A DNA stretch of 13,085 nucleotides from an uncultured Muribaculaceae bacterium (GTDB lineage: Bacteria > Bacteroidota > Bacteroidia > Bacteroidales > Muribaculaceae): contig CAJUDL010000070.1 of the NCBI GenBank assembly GCA_910585285.1, positions 1-13,085 of the forward strand, given 5' to 3'. The notes beneath the pieces were generated by a model, which did not search any database, had not been told where the DNA came from, and saw only the letters and a program-made list of their open reading frames with translations. Position numbers and translations under genes: made by a program. Every line of letters begins with the position of its first letter. The stretch's first letter is position 1. Below, piece after piece: positions 1-6,745 of this stretch.

Positions 1-3000
1 GCCATCTCTCCCGATGGCTCGACAGTTGCCTTCACCTACAAGGGTGACATCTTCACAGTGCCTGCCGCTGGTGGTAAAGCCTCTCAGCTTACCTCTCACC
101 AGGCTTATGACACAGCTCCCCTCTGGAGTCCGGATGGCTCGAAAATTATTTTCGCGAGCAACCGCGAAGGCTCCATGGATATCTACTCGGTAGATGCAAA
201 AGGTGGAACACCGGTACGCCTGACAACCAACAGTGCCAATGAAACTCCCCTGACATTCCTCAACAATCATGAGATTCTTTTCTCAACTTCAGGAATGCCT
301 TCAAAGGAATCTTCAAGAGCTCCATTCCTGACGCAGACATGGCGTCTTGATATCTCCGAGCCGGGACTTCGTCCGCAATTATACCTCTCCCTCCCTATGG
401 GAGCGGCAAGCGTCTCCAAATCGGGGAAAGTCCTTTATCAAGACAAGAAGGGATTCGAAAACATATGGCGCAAGCATGAGCGTTCTTCGGGCACTTCCGA
501 CATATGGCTCTACGACAATGGCAATTTCTCCCAGCTAACAAAATTCAATGGCCACGACCTGAACCCGGTGTGGAAAGCCGACGGCAACTCTTTCTTCTTC
601 ATAAGCGAGGAAGACGGCACTCTCAACGTGTATGAAGCCTCAGCCGATGGCAAGAGCAAAAAGCAGCTCACCAAATTCGCGAAGCATCCGGTACGTCACC
701 TCTCAGCTTCCAACAATGGCACTCTCGCGTTCTCATGGGATGGAGACATATACACCATGCGTCCCGGCAGCGAGCCCCAGAAACTTGCAGTCGATGTTAT
801 CGCTGACCAGTATGACGGTGACCGCGTGAAATATTTCACCGACCGTGGTGCAACAACAATGGCTGTCTCACCTTCGGGCAACGAGCTCGCTTTCGTAATC
901 CGAGGTGATGTATACGTTACTGATGCCAAATACAAGACAACAAAACGCATCACAGACACTCCGGCACAGGAGCGCAACGTCTCTTTCTCCAAAGATGGTC
1001 GCACTCTTGTGTATGACTCCGACCGCGATGGCTATTGGCAACTTTTCACAGCAACCATCAAAAATCCCGATGAGAAGCAGTTTGCTTATGCAACTGAAAT
1101 CACAGAGGAACCCCTTTATAAATGCGCCACTGCCGCCCAGCAACCTGTCTACAGTCCTGACGGCACGAAGATCGCTTTCCTTGAAGACCGCACGGAGATT
1201 CGCGTGATTGATCCCAAGACTAAGAAAGTCACCACGGCTCTCGACGGCAAGTACAATAATTCATACAGCGATGGCGACGTATCCTTCTCATGGAGTCCTG
1301 ACAGCAAGTGGCTCCTTACAGATTATATCGGTATCGGAGGTTGGAACAACACCGACGTTGCTTTGGTGAAGGCTGACGGTTCGGAGGTGATCGACCTTAC
1401 AGAAAGCGGTTATTCCAACGGTAATGCCAAATGGGTGCTCGGAGGGAAGGCTATCACATACTATACAGGCAAGTATGGCATGAAGAGTCAAGGTTCCTGG
1501 GGCAATCAGGGTGACATAATCATGATGGCGCTTGATGGCGATGCTTGGGATAATTTCAATGCCACCGAAGAGGAAATCGCCCTGATGGAAAAAGCAGAAA
1601 AAGAGAAGAAAGAGAAGGAAGATAAAGCCAAGGATGGCGATAAGAAAAACAAGAAGGGGAAAAAGGATAAGAAAGACAAGAAAGCAGATAAAGACAGCAA
1701 GGATGAAAAGAGCAAGGATCTCGAATTCGATCTTGCCAACCGCAAGCACCGCATGGCGCGCCTGACAGGTAGTTCATCATCTTTAGGTGACTATTTCATG
1801 AACCCGAAAGGCACCAAGTTCTATTATATTGCACGCGCCACAGAGGGCGGCTACAACCTAATGGAACGTGACCTCAAGAAAGGCGACACAAAAGTGCTCA
1901 TAAAGGGTGTCAGCGGCGGTATAGAGACCGATGCCAAGGGTGAAAACATCTTCCTCATCACCGGTAGCGGCATGAAGAAAATAGACCTCGCAAAAGGTTC
2001 TACAGAAAGCATCGAATTTGAGGCTCCCTACGACCGCAAACCGTCGCTCGAACGCGAATATATTTTCGACCACATGGTGCGTCAGGTTAACGATAAGTTC
2101 TATGACAAGAATATCCATGGCATAGATTGGGAAGGCTATGGAAAGCACTATCGTGAATTCCTCCCCTATATCAACAACAATACTGATTTCTCAATCCTGA
2201 TGAGCGAAATCCTGGGTGAACTTAATGCATCACACACCGGTTCAGGTCACAGTGCCGGTGGTGCGTCACTACAGACAGCAGAACTCGGAGCATTCTTCGA
2301 TCCCGCCTATGAGGGCGATGGATTAAAGGTGACCGAAGTTCTTCCCCGTGGACCTCTTGCCGCCAAGAAAGTTGATATAAAACCCGGTGACGTAATCCTC
2401 TCCATCGATGGCAAGACCATTGAGGCAGGGAAAGATTATTATCCTCTGCTTGAAGGAAAAGGAGGTAAGAAAACGCGCCTTGAAATCAAACGCGCCAACG
2501 GCAAGACAGATTTCGCAGAAATCAAACCGATGCAAAGATGGTATATGTCTGATCACCTTTACCAGCGTTGGGTAGAACACAACCAGGCTGTTGTCGACTC
2601 TCTCTCCGGCGGCAAGATTGGATATGTTCACGTTGAAGGGATGGACGGTAGCAGTTTCCAGACTGTCTACGACCAGCTTTTAGGTAAATACCGCAATTGT
2701 GATGCCGTGATTGTCGACACCCGTTTCAACGGTGGTGGCTGGCTTCACAATGACATCGCCCTTCTGCTTGGTGGCAAAGAGTATGTACGCTTCATGCCGC
2801 GTGGCAAATACATCGGTTCTGAACCGTTCTCGCAGTGGACGAAGCCCTCGGTGATGCTTGTGAACGAGAGTAACTATAGCGACGCGCACGGCACACCGTT
2901 CGTATATCAGACCCTCGGCATAGGTGATGTTGTCGGTGCACCGATCCCGGGCACAATGACAGCAGTATGGTGGGAGACACAGATTGACCCGAGTCTTTAT

Positions 3001-3171
3001 TTCGGCATTCCGCAGGTTACGAGTGTTGACATGAAAGGCAACGTGCTTGAGAATCATCAGCTCAACCCGGACGTGCTCATCTACAACAACCCGGGTGACG
3101 AGCTCCGCGGCAACGATGCCCAGCTCGCCGGCGCCGTGAAGCACCTCCTCTCCAAAACCGCCGCGAAATAA
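1..3171 (+). CDS. Tricorn-like S41 serine protease, 5' end cut by window
   Basis: The frame is open from base 1, so the gene begins upstream; an in-frame GTG at 58 is internal. The 1056 visible residues show the tricorn order. First come beta-propeller repeats with SPDG/SPDS turns (about residues 1-660). Then follows a helical C1-type segment (about 676-750), a PDZ domain (about 762-840, with KPGDVILSIDGK) and the S41 core (about 870-1040). The catalytic set matches archaeal tricorn: Ser744-His745 in NASHTG, nucleophile Ser960 in NYSDAH and Glu1017 in VLENHQ. The family cleaves peptides and acts downstream of larger proteases; in Bacteroidetes such proteins are usually exported, but any signal peptide lies outside the window. 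Odd feature: a Lys/Asp/Glu-rich low-complexity insert at about residues 521-580 inside the propeller region. A terminator follows closely, so this is the last gene of its unit. Family assignment is firm; the substrate is unknown. Confidence 0.93.
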   Translation, partial: AISPDGSTVAFTYKGDIFTVPAAGGKASQLTSHQAYDTAPLWSPDGSKIIFASNREGSMDIYSVDAKGGTPVRLTTNSANETPLTFLNNHEILFSTSGMPSKESSRAPFLTQTWRLDISEPGLRPQLYLSLPMGAASVSKSGKVLYQDKKGFENIWRKHERSSGTSDIWLYDNGNFSQLTKFNGHDLNPVWKADGNSFFFISEEDGTLNVYEASADGKSKKQLTKFAKHPVRHLSASNNGTLAFSWDGDIYTMRPGSEPQKLAVDVIADQYDGDRVKYFTDRGATTMAVSPSGNELAFVIRGDVYVTDAKYKTTKRITDTPAQERNVSFSKDGRTLVYDSDRDGYWQLFTATIKNPDEKQFAYATEITEEPLYKCATAAQQPVYSPDGTKIAFLEDRTEIRVIDPKTKKVTTALDGKYNNSYSDGDVSFSWSPDSKWLLTDYIGIGGWNNTDVALVKADGSEVIDLTESGYSNGNAKWVLGGKAITYYTGKYGMKSQGSWGNQGDIIMMALDGDAWDNFNATEEEIALMEKAEKEKKEKEDKAKDGDKKNKKGKKDKKDKKADKDSKDEKSKDLEFDLANRKHRMARLTGSSSSLGDYFMNPKGTKFYYIARATEGGYNLMERDLKKGDTKVLIKGVSGGIETDAKGENIFLITGSGMKKIDLAKGSTESIEFEAPYDRKPSLEREYIFDHMVRQVNDKFYDKNIHGIDWEGYGKHYREFLPYINNNTDFSILMSEILGELNASHTGSGHSAGGASLQTAELGAFFDPAYEGDGLKVTEVLPRGPLAAKKVDIKPGDVILSIDGKTIEAGKDYYPLLEGKGGKKTRLEIKRANGKTDFAEIKPMQRWYMSDHLYQRWVEHNQAVVDSLSGGKIGYVHVEGMDGSSFQTVYDQLLGKYRNCDAVIVDTRFNGGGWLHNDIALLLGGKEYVRFMPRGKYIGSEPFSQWTKPSVMLVNESNYSDAHGTPFVYQTLGIGDVVGAPIPGTMTAVWWETQIDPSLYFGIPQVTSVDMKGNVLENHQLNPDVLIYNNPGDELRGNDAQLAGAVKHLLSKTAAK

Positions 3172-3200
3172 TCCTCTCCGCACATAAACCCCGCTAAACA

Positions 3201-3242
3201 AATCGCCGCGCAGATCTCCATCCGCGCGGCGATTGTTTTTAT
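3201..3242 (+). terminator. Rho-independent terminator after the tricorn-like gene
   Basis: The 11-base arms AATCGCCGCGC (3201-3211) and GCGCGGCGATT (3224-3234) pair perfectly around a 12-base loop and are followed by GTTTTT. It lies 30 bases after the stop. Read on the minus strand the stem is followed by only a weak T-run, so it would at best partly end transcription beyond hipA. Confidence 0.85.
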
Positions 3243-3273
3243 TATCCCAAAGAATTTTACTTGGAGAGTGACT

Positions 3274-4398
3274 TCATTTGAGCTCATAACGGGTTATTTC
3301 AGCACAACCTGAGCGGACCTCCTCAATTATTTCATGACATCTGTCTTCCGAAAGTTTGATCTTTTTACCTATGGCAATAAAGTCTGATAATCCCGGATAT
3401 CCTGTCCCATTGACGGAAGTTGCGTGTTCCCCGTTATATCCTTCCGAACAAAGGGTAAGGTCGTATGCAGGAGAAAGCCGCCAGCGCCAAGTTCCTGTTT
3501 CAGCGTCCTTGATTACGTAAAAGCTGAAATTCTTACAATGGTCATCCTTGTTGTCTGCAAGGTAATTGAACAGCATAAGACGATACATCTGTTCCACGTC
3601 TTCCTGACATTGAGTGATATATCCGGTGAGGGCAAGAAGATTTGAATAGTCAATAAACGGTTCCCGGAGAGATATGCAAAGCAGACCTCCCGCTGTTGCG
3701 GTGTGGATGCGACTCCCGTCTTTGTCAATGTCAAACCGCCGAGAGGCGAAGTAACGTCCGTTGATAAGGCGAAAATCGGGCACAATAATTCCGCATTTTC
3801 TTGCTATTTCGTTGTATCGACATTCTCGAATCCCCATATCGTCTGGGTCATAAGTATGTCTGAATTTGACTATCCAGTGCCCTTCCGTATCAGAAAACAC
3901 AGCCTTAGGTCGCGCCCCGCCACTATTGCCACTATTATATAGCAATAACCCGGCATTATCATCCTGCTGTTCTTTTAATACTTCAAGAGCCATCTGCTGT
4001 AGCCTGTCAAAGTCGGTTACCTGTTCTTCCCGATCAAGATCAACCGAAGGAGAGTAAGAAAGCGCGCCCATACCGTTATTACCCACAATGGCAAGTCGAT
4101 CAAGCGATGACAAATCTGAATCTCTGATTCCCTGCCTCAATAATGCCTTATGAAGAAGATAACGACCATACCCATCGGGAAGACTATCTTCAAAAATACC
4201 AAAATTTCCTCCGAACGGCTGCGGTTTAGCTATGAAAACGCCTTGCCTAAGCGGCAACTCAAGAGGAGAAATGCTAAAACCATCAGCAATCCAGAATTTA
4301 TCATATTCGAAGACATTCAGACGGTTATCGGGTGTAAGAGACAATCTGCCAACTTTCTGACCACGGAACGTCACTGTCAAATTTTCGATTTTTTTCAT
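3274..4398 (-). CDS. hipA: HipA-family serine/threonine kinase toxin
   Basis: 374 residues, shorter than E. coli HipA (440). Both parts are present in one chain: the N-terminal subdomain (about 1-115, with the SLPDGYGR stretch) and the kinase domain (about 150-360). Visible kinase features are the glycine-rich loop GNSGGARPK (157-165), a likely ATP-binding Lys178 in WIVKF, the catalytic loop NKDDHCKN (283-290; Asp285/Asp286) and the metal-binding Asp313 in PAYDL. Known family members phosphorylate translation-related proteins (glutamyl-tRNA synthetase for E. coli HipA) and slow growth; the target here cannot be read from sequence. The ATG overlaps the stop of the upstream hipB-like gene (ATGA), so the two are almost certainly cotranscribed and translationally coupled. 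All kinase motifs are intact, so the toxin is likely active. No clear terminator follows on its strand. Confidence 0.92.
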   Translation of the reverse strand: MKKIENLTVTFRGQKVGRLSLTPDNRLNVFEYDKFWIADGFSISPLELPLRQGVFIAKPQPFGGNFGIFEDSLPDGYGRYLLHKALLRQGIRDSDLSSLDRLAIVGNNGMGALSYSPSVDLDREEQVTDFDRLQQMALEVLKEQQDDNAGLLLYNSGNSGGARPKAVFSDTEGHWIVKFRHTYDPDDMGIRECRYNEIARKCGIIVPDFRLINGRYFASRRFDIDKDGSRIHTATAGGLLCISLREPFIDYSNLLALTGYITQCQEDVEQMYRLMLFNYLADNKDDHCKNFSFYVIKDAETGTWRWRLSPAYDLTLCSEGYNGEHATSVNGTGYPGLSDFIAIGKKIKLSEDRCHEIIEEVRSGCAEITRYELK

Positions 4399-4760
4399 AT
4401 CTTCTTTGAAACTTTTTTTGCATACGCTCTTTTATCTCCGCTTTTTCGGCGAATCACGTCAAGTTCCTCCATTGTGTCAAATCTGGATGTGGCGAACATG
4501 GTGCGAATGTCCGAAACATACCCCAATGCCACTGCCAGCCTCACAAGCGATTCAAAGCCAATGAGACCTTTCTGTTCAAAGCGTGCCACTGTTGACAAAG
4601 GCACACCTGACAATTCGGATATGCGCTGCCGGGTGATGTTTTTCTCCACACGGCGCTTTCGGAAGTTCTCCGCAACCTGCCACGTTATGTCAGCTGGATT
4701 ATCCAATACAAAACCATCTAATAATGATAATATATTGTTATTATCTACACTATATGCCAC
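4395..4760 (-). CDS. hipB: HipB-like helix-turn-helix antitoxin/repressor
   Basis: 121 residues with an XRE/HTH_3 domain at about 29-82: RQRISELSGVPLSTVARFEQ forms the helix-turn-helix, followed by the LVRLAVALGY helix. The family binds its own promoter and neutralises the partner HipA kinase. It is longer than E. coli HipB (88 residues), with about 28 extra residues in front and a basic tail (KSGDKRAYAKKVSKK) behind. The start is a GTG: an in-frame TAA lies a few codons upstream and no ATG lies between, and the HTH begins well inside. A promoter match sits just upstream and leaves a leader of roughly 15 bases. It ends in a 4-base ATGA overlap with hipA, the classic antitoxin-first layout. 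Confidence 0.87.
   Translation of the reverse strand: MAYSVDNNNILSLLDGFVLDNPADITWQVAENFRKRRVEKNITRQRISELSGVPLSTVARFEQKGLIGFESLVRLAVALGYVSDIRTMFATSRFDTMEELDVIRRKSGDKRAYAKKVSKKI
4726..4745. promoter_or_regulatory. Small inverted repeat inside the start of hipB, possible autoregulatory operator
   Basis: GATAATA (4726-4732) and TATTATC (4739-4745) are perfect 7-base arms with a 6-base spacer. They lie over hipB codons 6-12, about 30-50 bases downstream of the predicted transcription start. HipB proteins bind palindromes near their own promoter, so this is a candidate operator. The AT-rich sequence makes a chance palindrome quite possible. Confidence 0.25.
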
Positions 4761-4781
4761 AATACTACTATTATTTTAATA

Positions 4782-4813
4782 CAAATATAGTCAATTAATA
4801 TGACATAAACAAA
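4782..4813 (-). promoter_or_regulatory. Bacteroidetes-type promoter for hipBA
   Basis: On the minus strand TTTG (4813-4810), 20 bases of spacer, then TATATTTG (4789-4782). This fits the Bacteroidetes sigma-ABfr consensus TTTG-N19-21-TAnnTTTG at every fixed position. Transcription would start near 4775, about 15 bases before the GTG start of hipB. Confidence 0.7.
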
Positions 4814-4860
4814 TCAAAAACAGATAAAAGATGGGGCAGTCACACAGAATCAGCTCATGA

Positions 4861-5034
4861 AATTTTTCACCTTACTATTTCCTGCTTGACCGCACATACC
4901 TCTTTGAAGTCGGAGATAAAAACAAAGGATTCGCACTGATTGCTGACAAACCCGACAGTTATGTCATTGCCGACGACATCGAGACTGGCATAGGCAACAA
5001 GATACCAATCTGGCTTTTAGGTTTCCTCTATTAA
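4861..5034 (+). pseudogene. C-terminal remnant of an AAA-type ATP-binding protein
   Basis: From about 4876 this strand reads YFLLDRTYLFEVGDKNKGF, then a stretch ending DDIETGIGNKIPIWLLGFLY and a TAA at 5032-5034. I recognise this as the conserved C-terminus of a Bacteroidetes ATP-binding protein family (AAA ATPase with a DUF4143-like end, typically FEVGGKNKGF...IPLWLFGFLY). The frame is closed by a TGA at 4858-4860 and the Walker motifs are absent, so only about 53 residues of a roughly 400-residue protein remain. No plausible start codon opens it. It ends 8 bases before the convergent sulfatase-maturase stop codon. The decay is old enough to have lost the body of the gene, yet the tail is well preserved. 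This points to a deletion or replacement, possibly by the adjacent hipBA module. The family name is from memory. Confidence 0.72.
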
Positions 5035-5041
5035 AACATGG

Positions 5042-6268
5042 TTAGAAGCGTTTGCCGTTGACGTTGGCGGGGGGACGCCCCGCTTCGAGCTCGCGTTTCA
5101 TGAATTCCATGTAGGGGGCGACGTGGCGGAAATAGCGCTTATAGCCGGCACAAAGGTAATTGAGACCGGGCTCACCGTCAGCGGTGAAGGCAAACCGGTT
5201 TTTCGGACACTCTCCGTTGCAGGCGAAAAGATATTCGCAGCTCTTGCATTGTCCCGGCAATTTGGCGTATTTGTCCATGCCAAACTGCTGCTGCCGGTCG
5301 CTATACATCATCTCCACTAATGTATGCGTGCGTATGTTGCCTAACTTATATTCCGGAAATACAAAATGGTCGCAACTGTAAACATCTCCGTTATATTCCA
5401 TAACTCCGGCATGACCACAGGTTCGCGCCATCGAGCACACCCCCGGTTGCTCGCCAACCCAGTTGGCAAGCGTGGCATCAAACAGCTGAATGAAATACTT
5501 CCCTACATCCTCTTTTACCCATTCATCGAACAGGGTAACCAAAAATTCACCCCATTGCTCCGGCGACACTGAGAAATCAGCCAAAGGTACTTTTCCGGCA
5601 TCCATCGGTGAAGCGAGATGACGTCCATCCTTATGAGGATAAAGACGCTCCACAATCGGAGTGAACTGGATATACCTGCATTCTATCTCTTTGAAGAAAT
5701 TATAGAAATCAAGAGGATAATCCGCATTGAAATCGTTCACCACAGCCAAGGCATTCCATTCCACACCATGTTTGTTAAGCAGATTGACACCCTGCATAAC
5801 CTTGCGGAAAGAGGGCTGTCCCATCTTGTTGCGTCGATATTCATCGTGAAACTCCTGTGGACCGTCGATCGACACCCCTACGAGCCATCCGTTCTCACGG
5901 AAAAACTCACACCACTCATCCGTGAGCAGTGTGCCGTTGGTTTGAATGGAATTGTCGATCTGCATGCCACGCGCATAGCGTTTCTGCAGTTCGACAACAC
6001 GCTTATAGAACGAGAGAGGTCGCATCAACGCTTCCCCTCCGTGCCATGAGAACAGCACCTGGGGCATAGTCTGCGACTCTATGTAATCGCGGATGAAACG
6101 TTCCAGCAAATCATCACTCATGGTGAAACGACTCGCCTTATCTTCATTTCTGTAAAGATTCGCCTTCTCCAGATAATAACAATACTTGCAGTTCAGATTA
6201 CACATCGAACTTACAGGCTTCGTCATCACGTATAGCGGACGAGCGAAAGGGAGTTGCATTCCACTCAT
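5042..6268 (-). CDS. chuR: Anaerobic sulfatase-maturating enzyme, radical SAM/SPASM
   Basis: 408 residues. It converts an active-site Cys or Ser of sulfatases to formylglycine without oxygen, using S-adenosylmethionine in the cytoplasm before sulfatase export. The radical SAM cluster motif is Cys23-Cys27-Cys30 (CNLNCKYC), and SWHGGEAL at about 73-80 is the usual second motif. The SPASM domain has eight Cys: 278, 284, 299, 341, 344, 350, 354 and 373. Their spacing nearly reproduces that of the structurally known Clostridium perfringens enzyme as I remember it, and Asp300 directly after Cys299 matches its proposed catalytic base. No sulfatase gene lies in the window, so it probably serves sulfatases elsewhere, as chuR does in Bacteroides thetaiotaomicron. 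Its ATG overlaps the stop of the small gene upstream (TAATG), so its translation is probably coupled to that gene. No terminator is visible downstream. Confidence 0.93.
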   Translation of the reverse strand: MSGMQLPFARPLYVMTKPVSSMCNLNCKYCYYLEKANLYRNEDKASRFTMSDDLLERFIRDYIESQTMPQVLFSWHGGEALMRPLSFYKRVVELQKRYARGMQIDNSIQTNGTLLTDEWCEFFRENGWLVGVSIDGPQEFHDEYRRNKMGQPSFRKVMQGVNLLNKHGVEWNALAVVNDFNADYPLDFYNFFKEIECRYIQFTPIVERLYPHKDGRHLASPMDAGKVPLADFSVSPEQWGEFLVTLFDEWVKEDVGKYFIQLFDATLANWVGEQPGVCSMARTCGHAGVMEYNGDVYSCDHFVFPEYKLGNIRTHTLVEMMYSDRQQQFGMDKYAKLPGQCKSCEYLFACNGECPKNRFAFTADGEPGLNYLCAGYKRYFRHVAPYMEFMKRELEAGRPPANVNGKRF

Positions 6269-6633
6269 TATTTAGCCTCGGGGTTTACTTCCGCATAGGG
6301 AGCATTGCAATCAAGTCTATTCTGATCGTCTCTGTTCTCGACCTCAACCTTGAGCTCAGCCTCGATAGCTTTTATCGCTGTAGCGTCAAGCACAGGATAT
6401 AATTCATATTCAGCACGATCTTTCCAATAAACCTCCGTAATCTTAGGAGTCTCAAAATAGGCGAGAGCCTCTCCGGGGAAAAGATTCTCAAGATATTCCT
6501 TTACATCTGACTCTACCGCTTCCAAAGGGTTTGTATGGTGGAAAGGATCCACATTCGCCACATCCTCAAATTCCACACGATATTTTTTAGAATCGCCGAA
6601 ACTTACGATATACAATCTTTTTTTAGCTTCCAT
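6268..6633 (-). CDS. Unrecognised 121-residue acidic protein coupled to the sulfatase maturase
   Basis: I cannot name a family. The protein has no signal peptide or membrane segment, so it is likely cytoplasmic. It starts MEAKKRLYIVSFGDSKKYRV, which suggests a beta hairpin, followed by a helical acidic middle (AVESDVKEYLENLFPGEAL), a likely strand (ITEVYWKDRAEYELYPVL) and a second helix (ATAIKAIEAELKVEVENRD). The tail is polar with a single Cys. The coding frame is real: codon use resembles the neighbours and it fills the gap exactly, its TAA sharing one base with the ATG of the sulfatase maturase. That overlap implies linked stoichiometry. A role as partner, chaperone or substrate-presenting factor for the maturase is an inference from position only. 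An alternative is an unrelated housekeeping protein that simply shares the transcript. Confidence 0.8.
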   Translation of the reverse strand: MEAKKRLYIVSFGDSKKYRVEFEDVANVDPFHHTNPLEAVESDVKEYLENLFPGEALAYFETPKITEVYWKDRAEYELYPVLDATAIKAIEAELKVEVENRDDQNRLDCNAPYAEVNPEAK

Positions 6634-6649
6634 AATAGATTTTATTTAT

Positions 6650-6678
6650 GTGGGGACGCATCTTTCATACGTCCCCAC
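6650..6678. repeat. Perfect 9-base stem-loop, REP-like
   Basis: GTGGGGACG (6650-6658) and CGTCCCCAC (6670-6678) pair perfectly around 11 bases. The element lies between the transporter gene and the small gene, ending 16 bases before the latter's ATG on the minus strand. No T-run follows on either strand, so it is not a standard terminator. The GGGGACG/CGTCCCC core resembles short dispersed palindromes I associate with Bacteroidales intergenic regions. It could stabilise the upstream message end or limit read-through. The remaining 6634-6745 gap shows no clear promoter. Confidence 0.6.
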
Positions 6679-6745
6679 GCAAGGATTTTGGGTTATATTA
6701 TTTCAACGTTTTAAATTGCTTGATTGTTGTCCTCGATCCTTCATA

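Noticed and set aside
58..60. GTG as the start of the tricorn-like gene
   Set aside because: The frame is open to base 1 and encodes another SPDG propeller repeat upstream, so the gene is cut by the window rather than starting here.
1288..1749. Minus-strand open frame rich in Leu and Phe, resembling membrane segments
   Set aside because: It is the mirror of the lysine-rich insert: AAG/AAA codons read backwards give CTT/TTT. An artefact of composition.
3247..3264. Terminator for hipA on the minus strand at CCAAAG...CTTGG
   Set aside because: Only four to five bases pair and no T-run follows.
4150..4779. Long plus-strand open frame (about 209 codons) across hipB and hipA
   Set aside because: It is antisense to two genes with clear motifs, and its translation shows no recognisable domain.
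3243..5034. Complete mobile element carrying hipBA
   Set aside because: No transposase, integrase, terminal inverted repeats or clear flanking direct repeats could be found by eye; only the ATPase relic hints at turnover.
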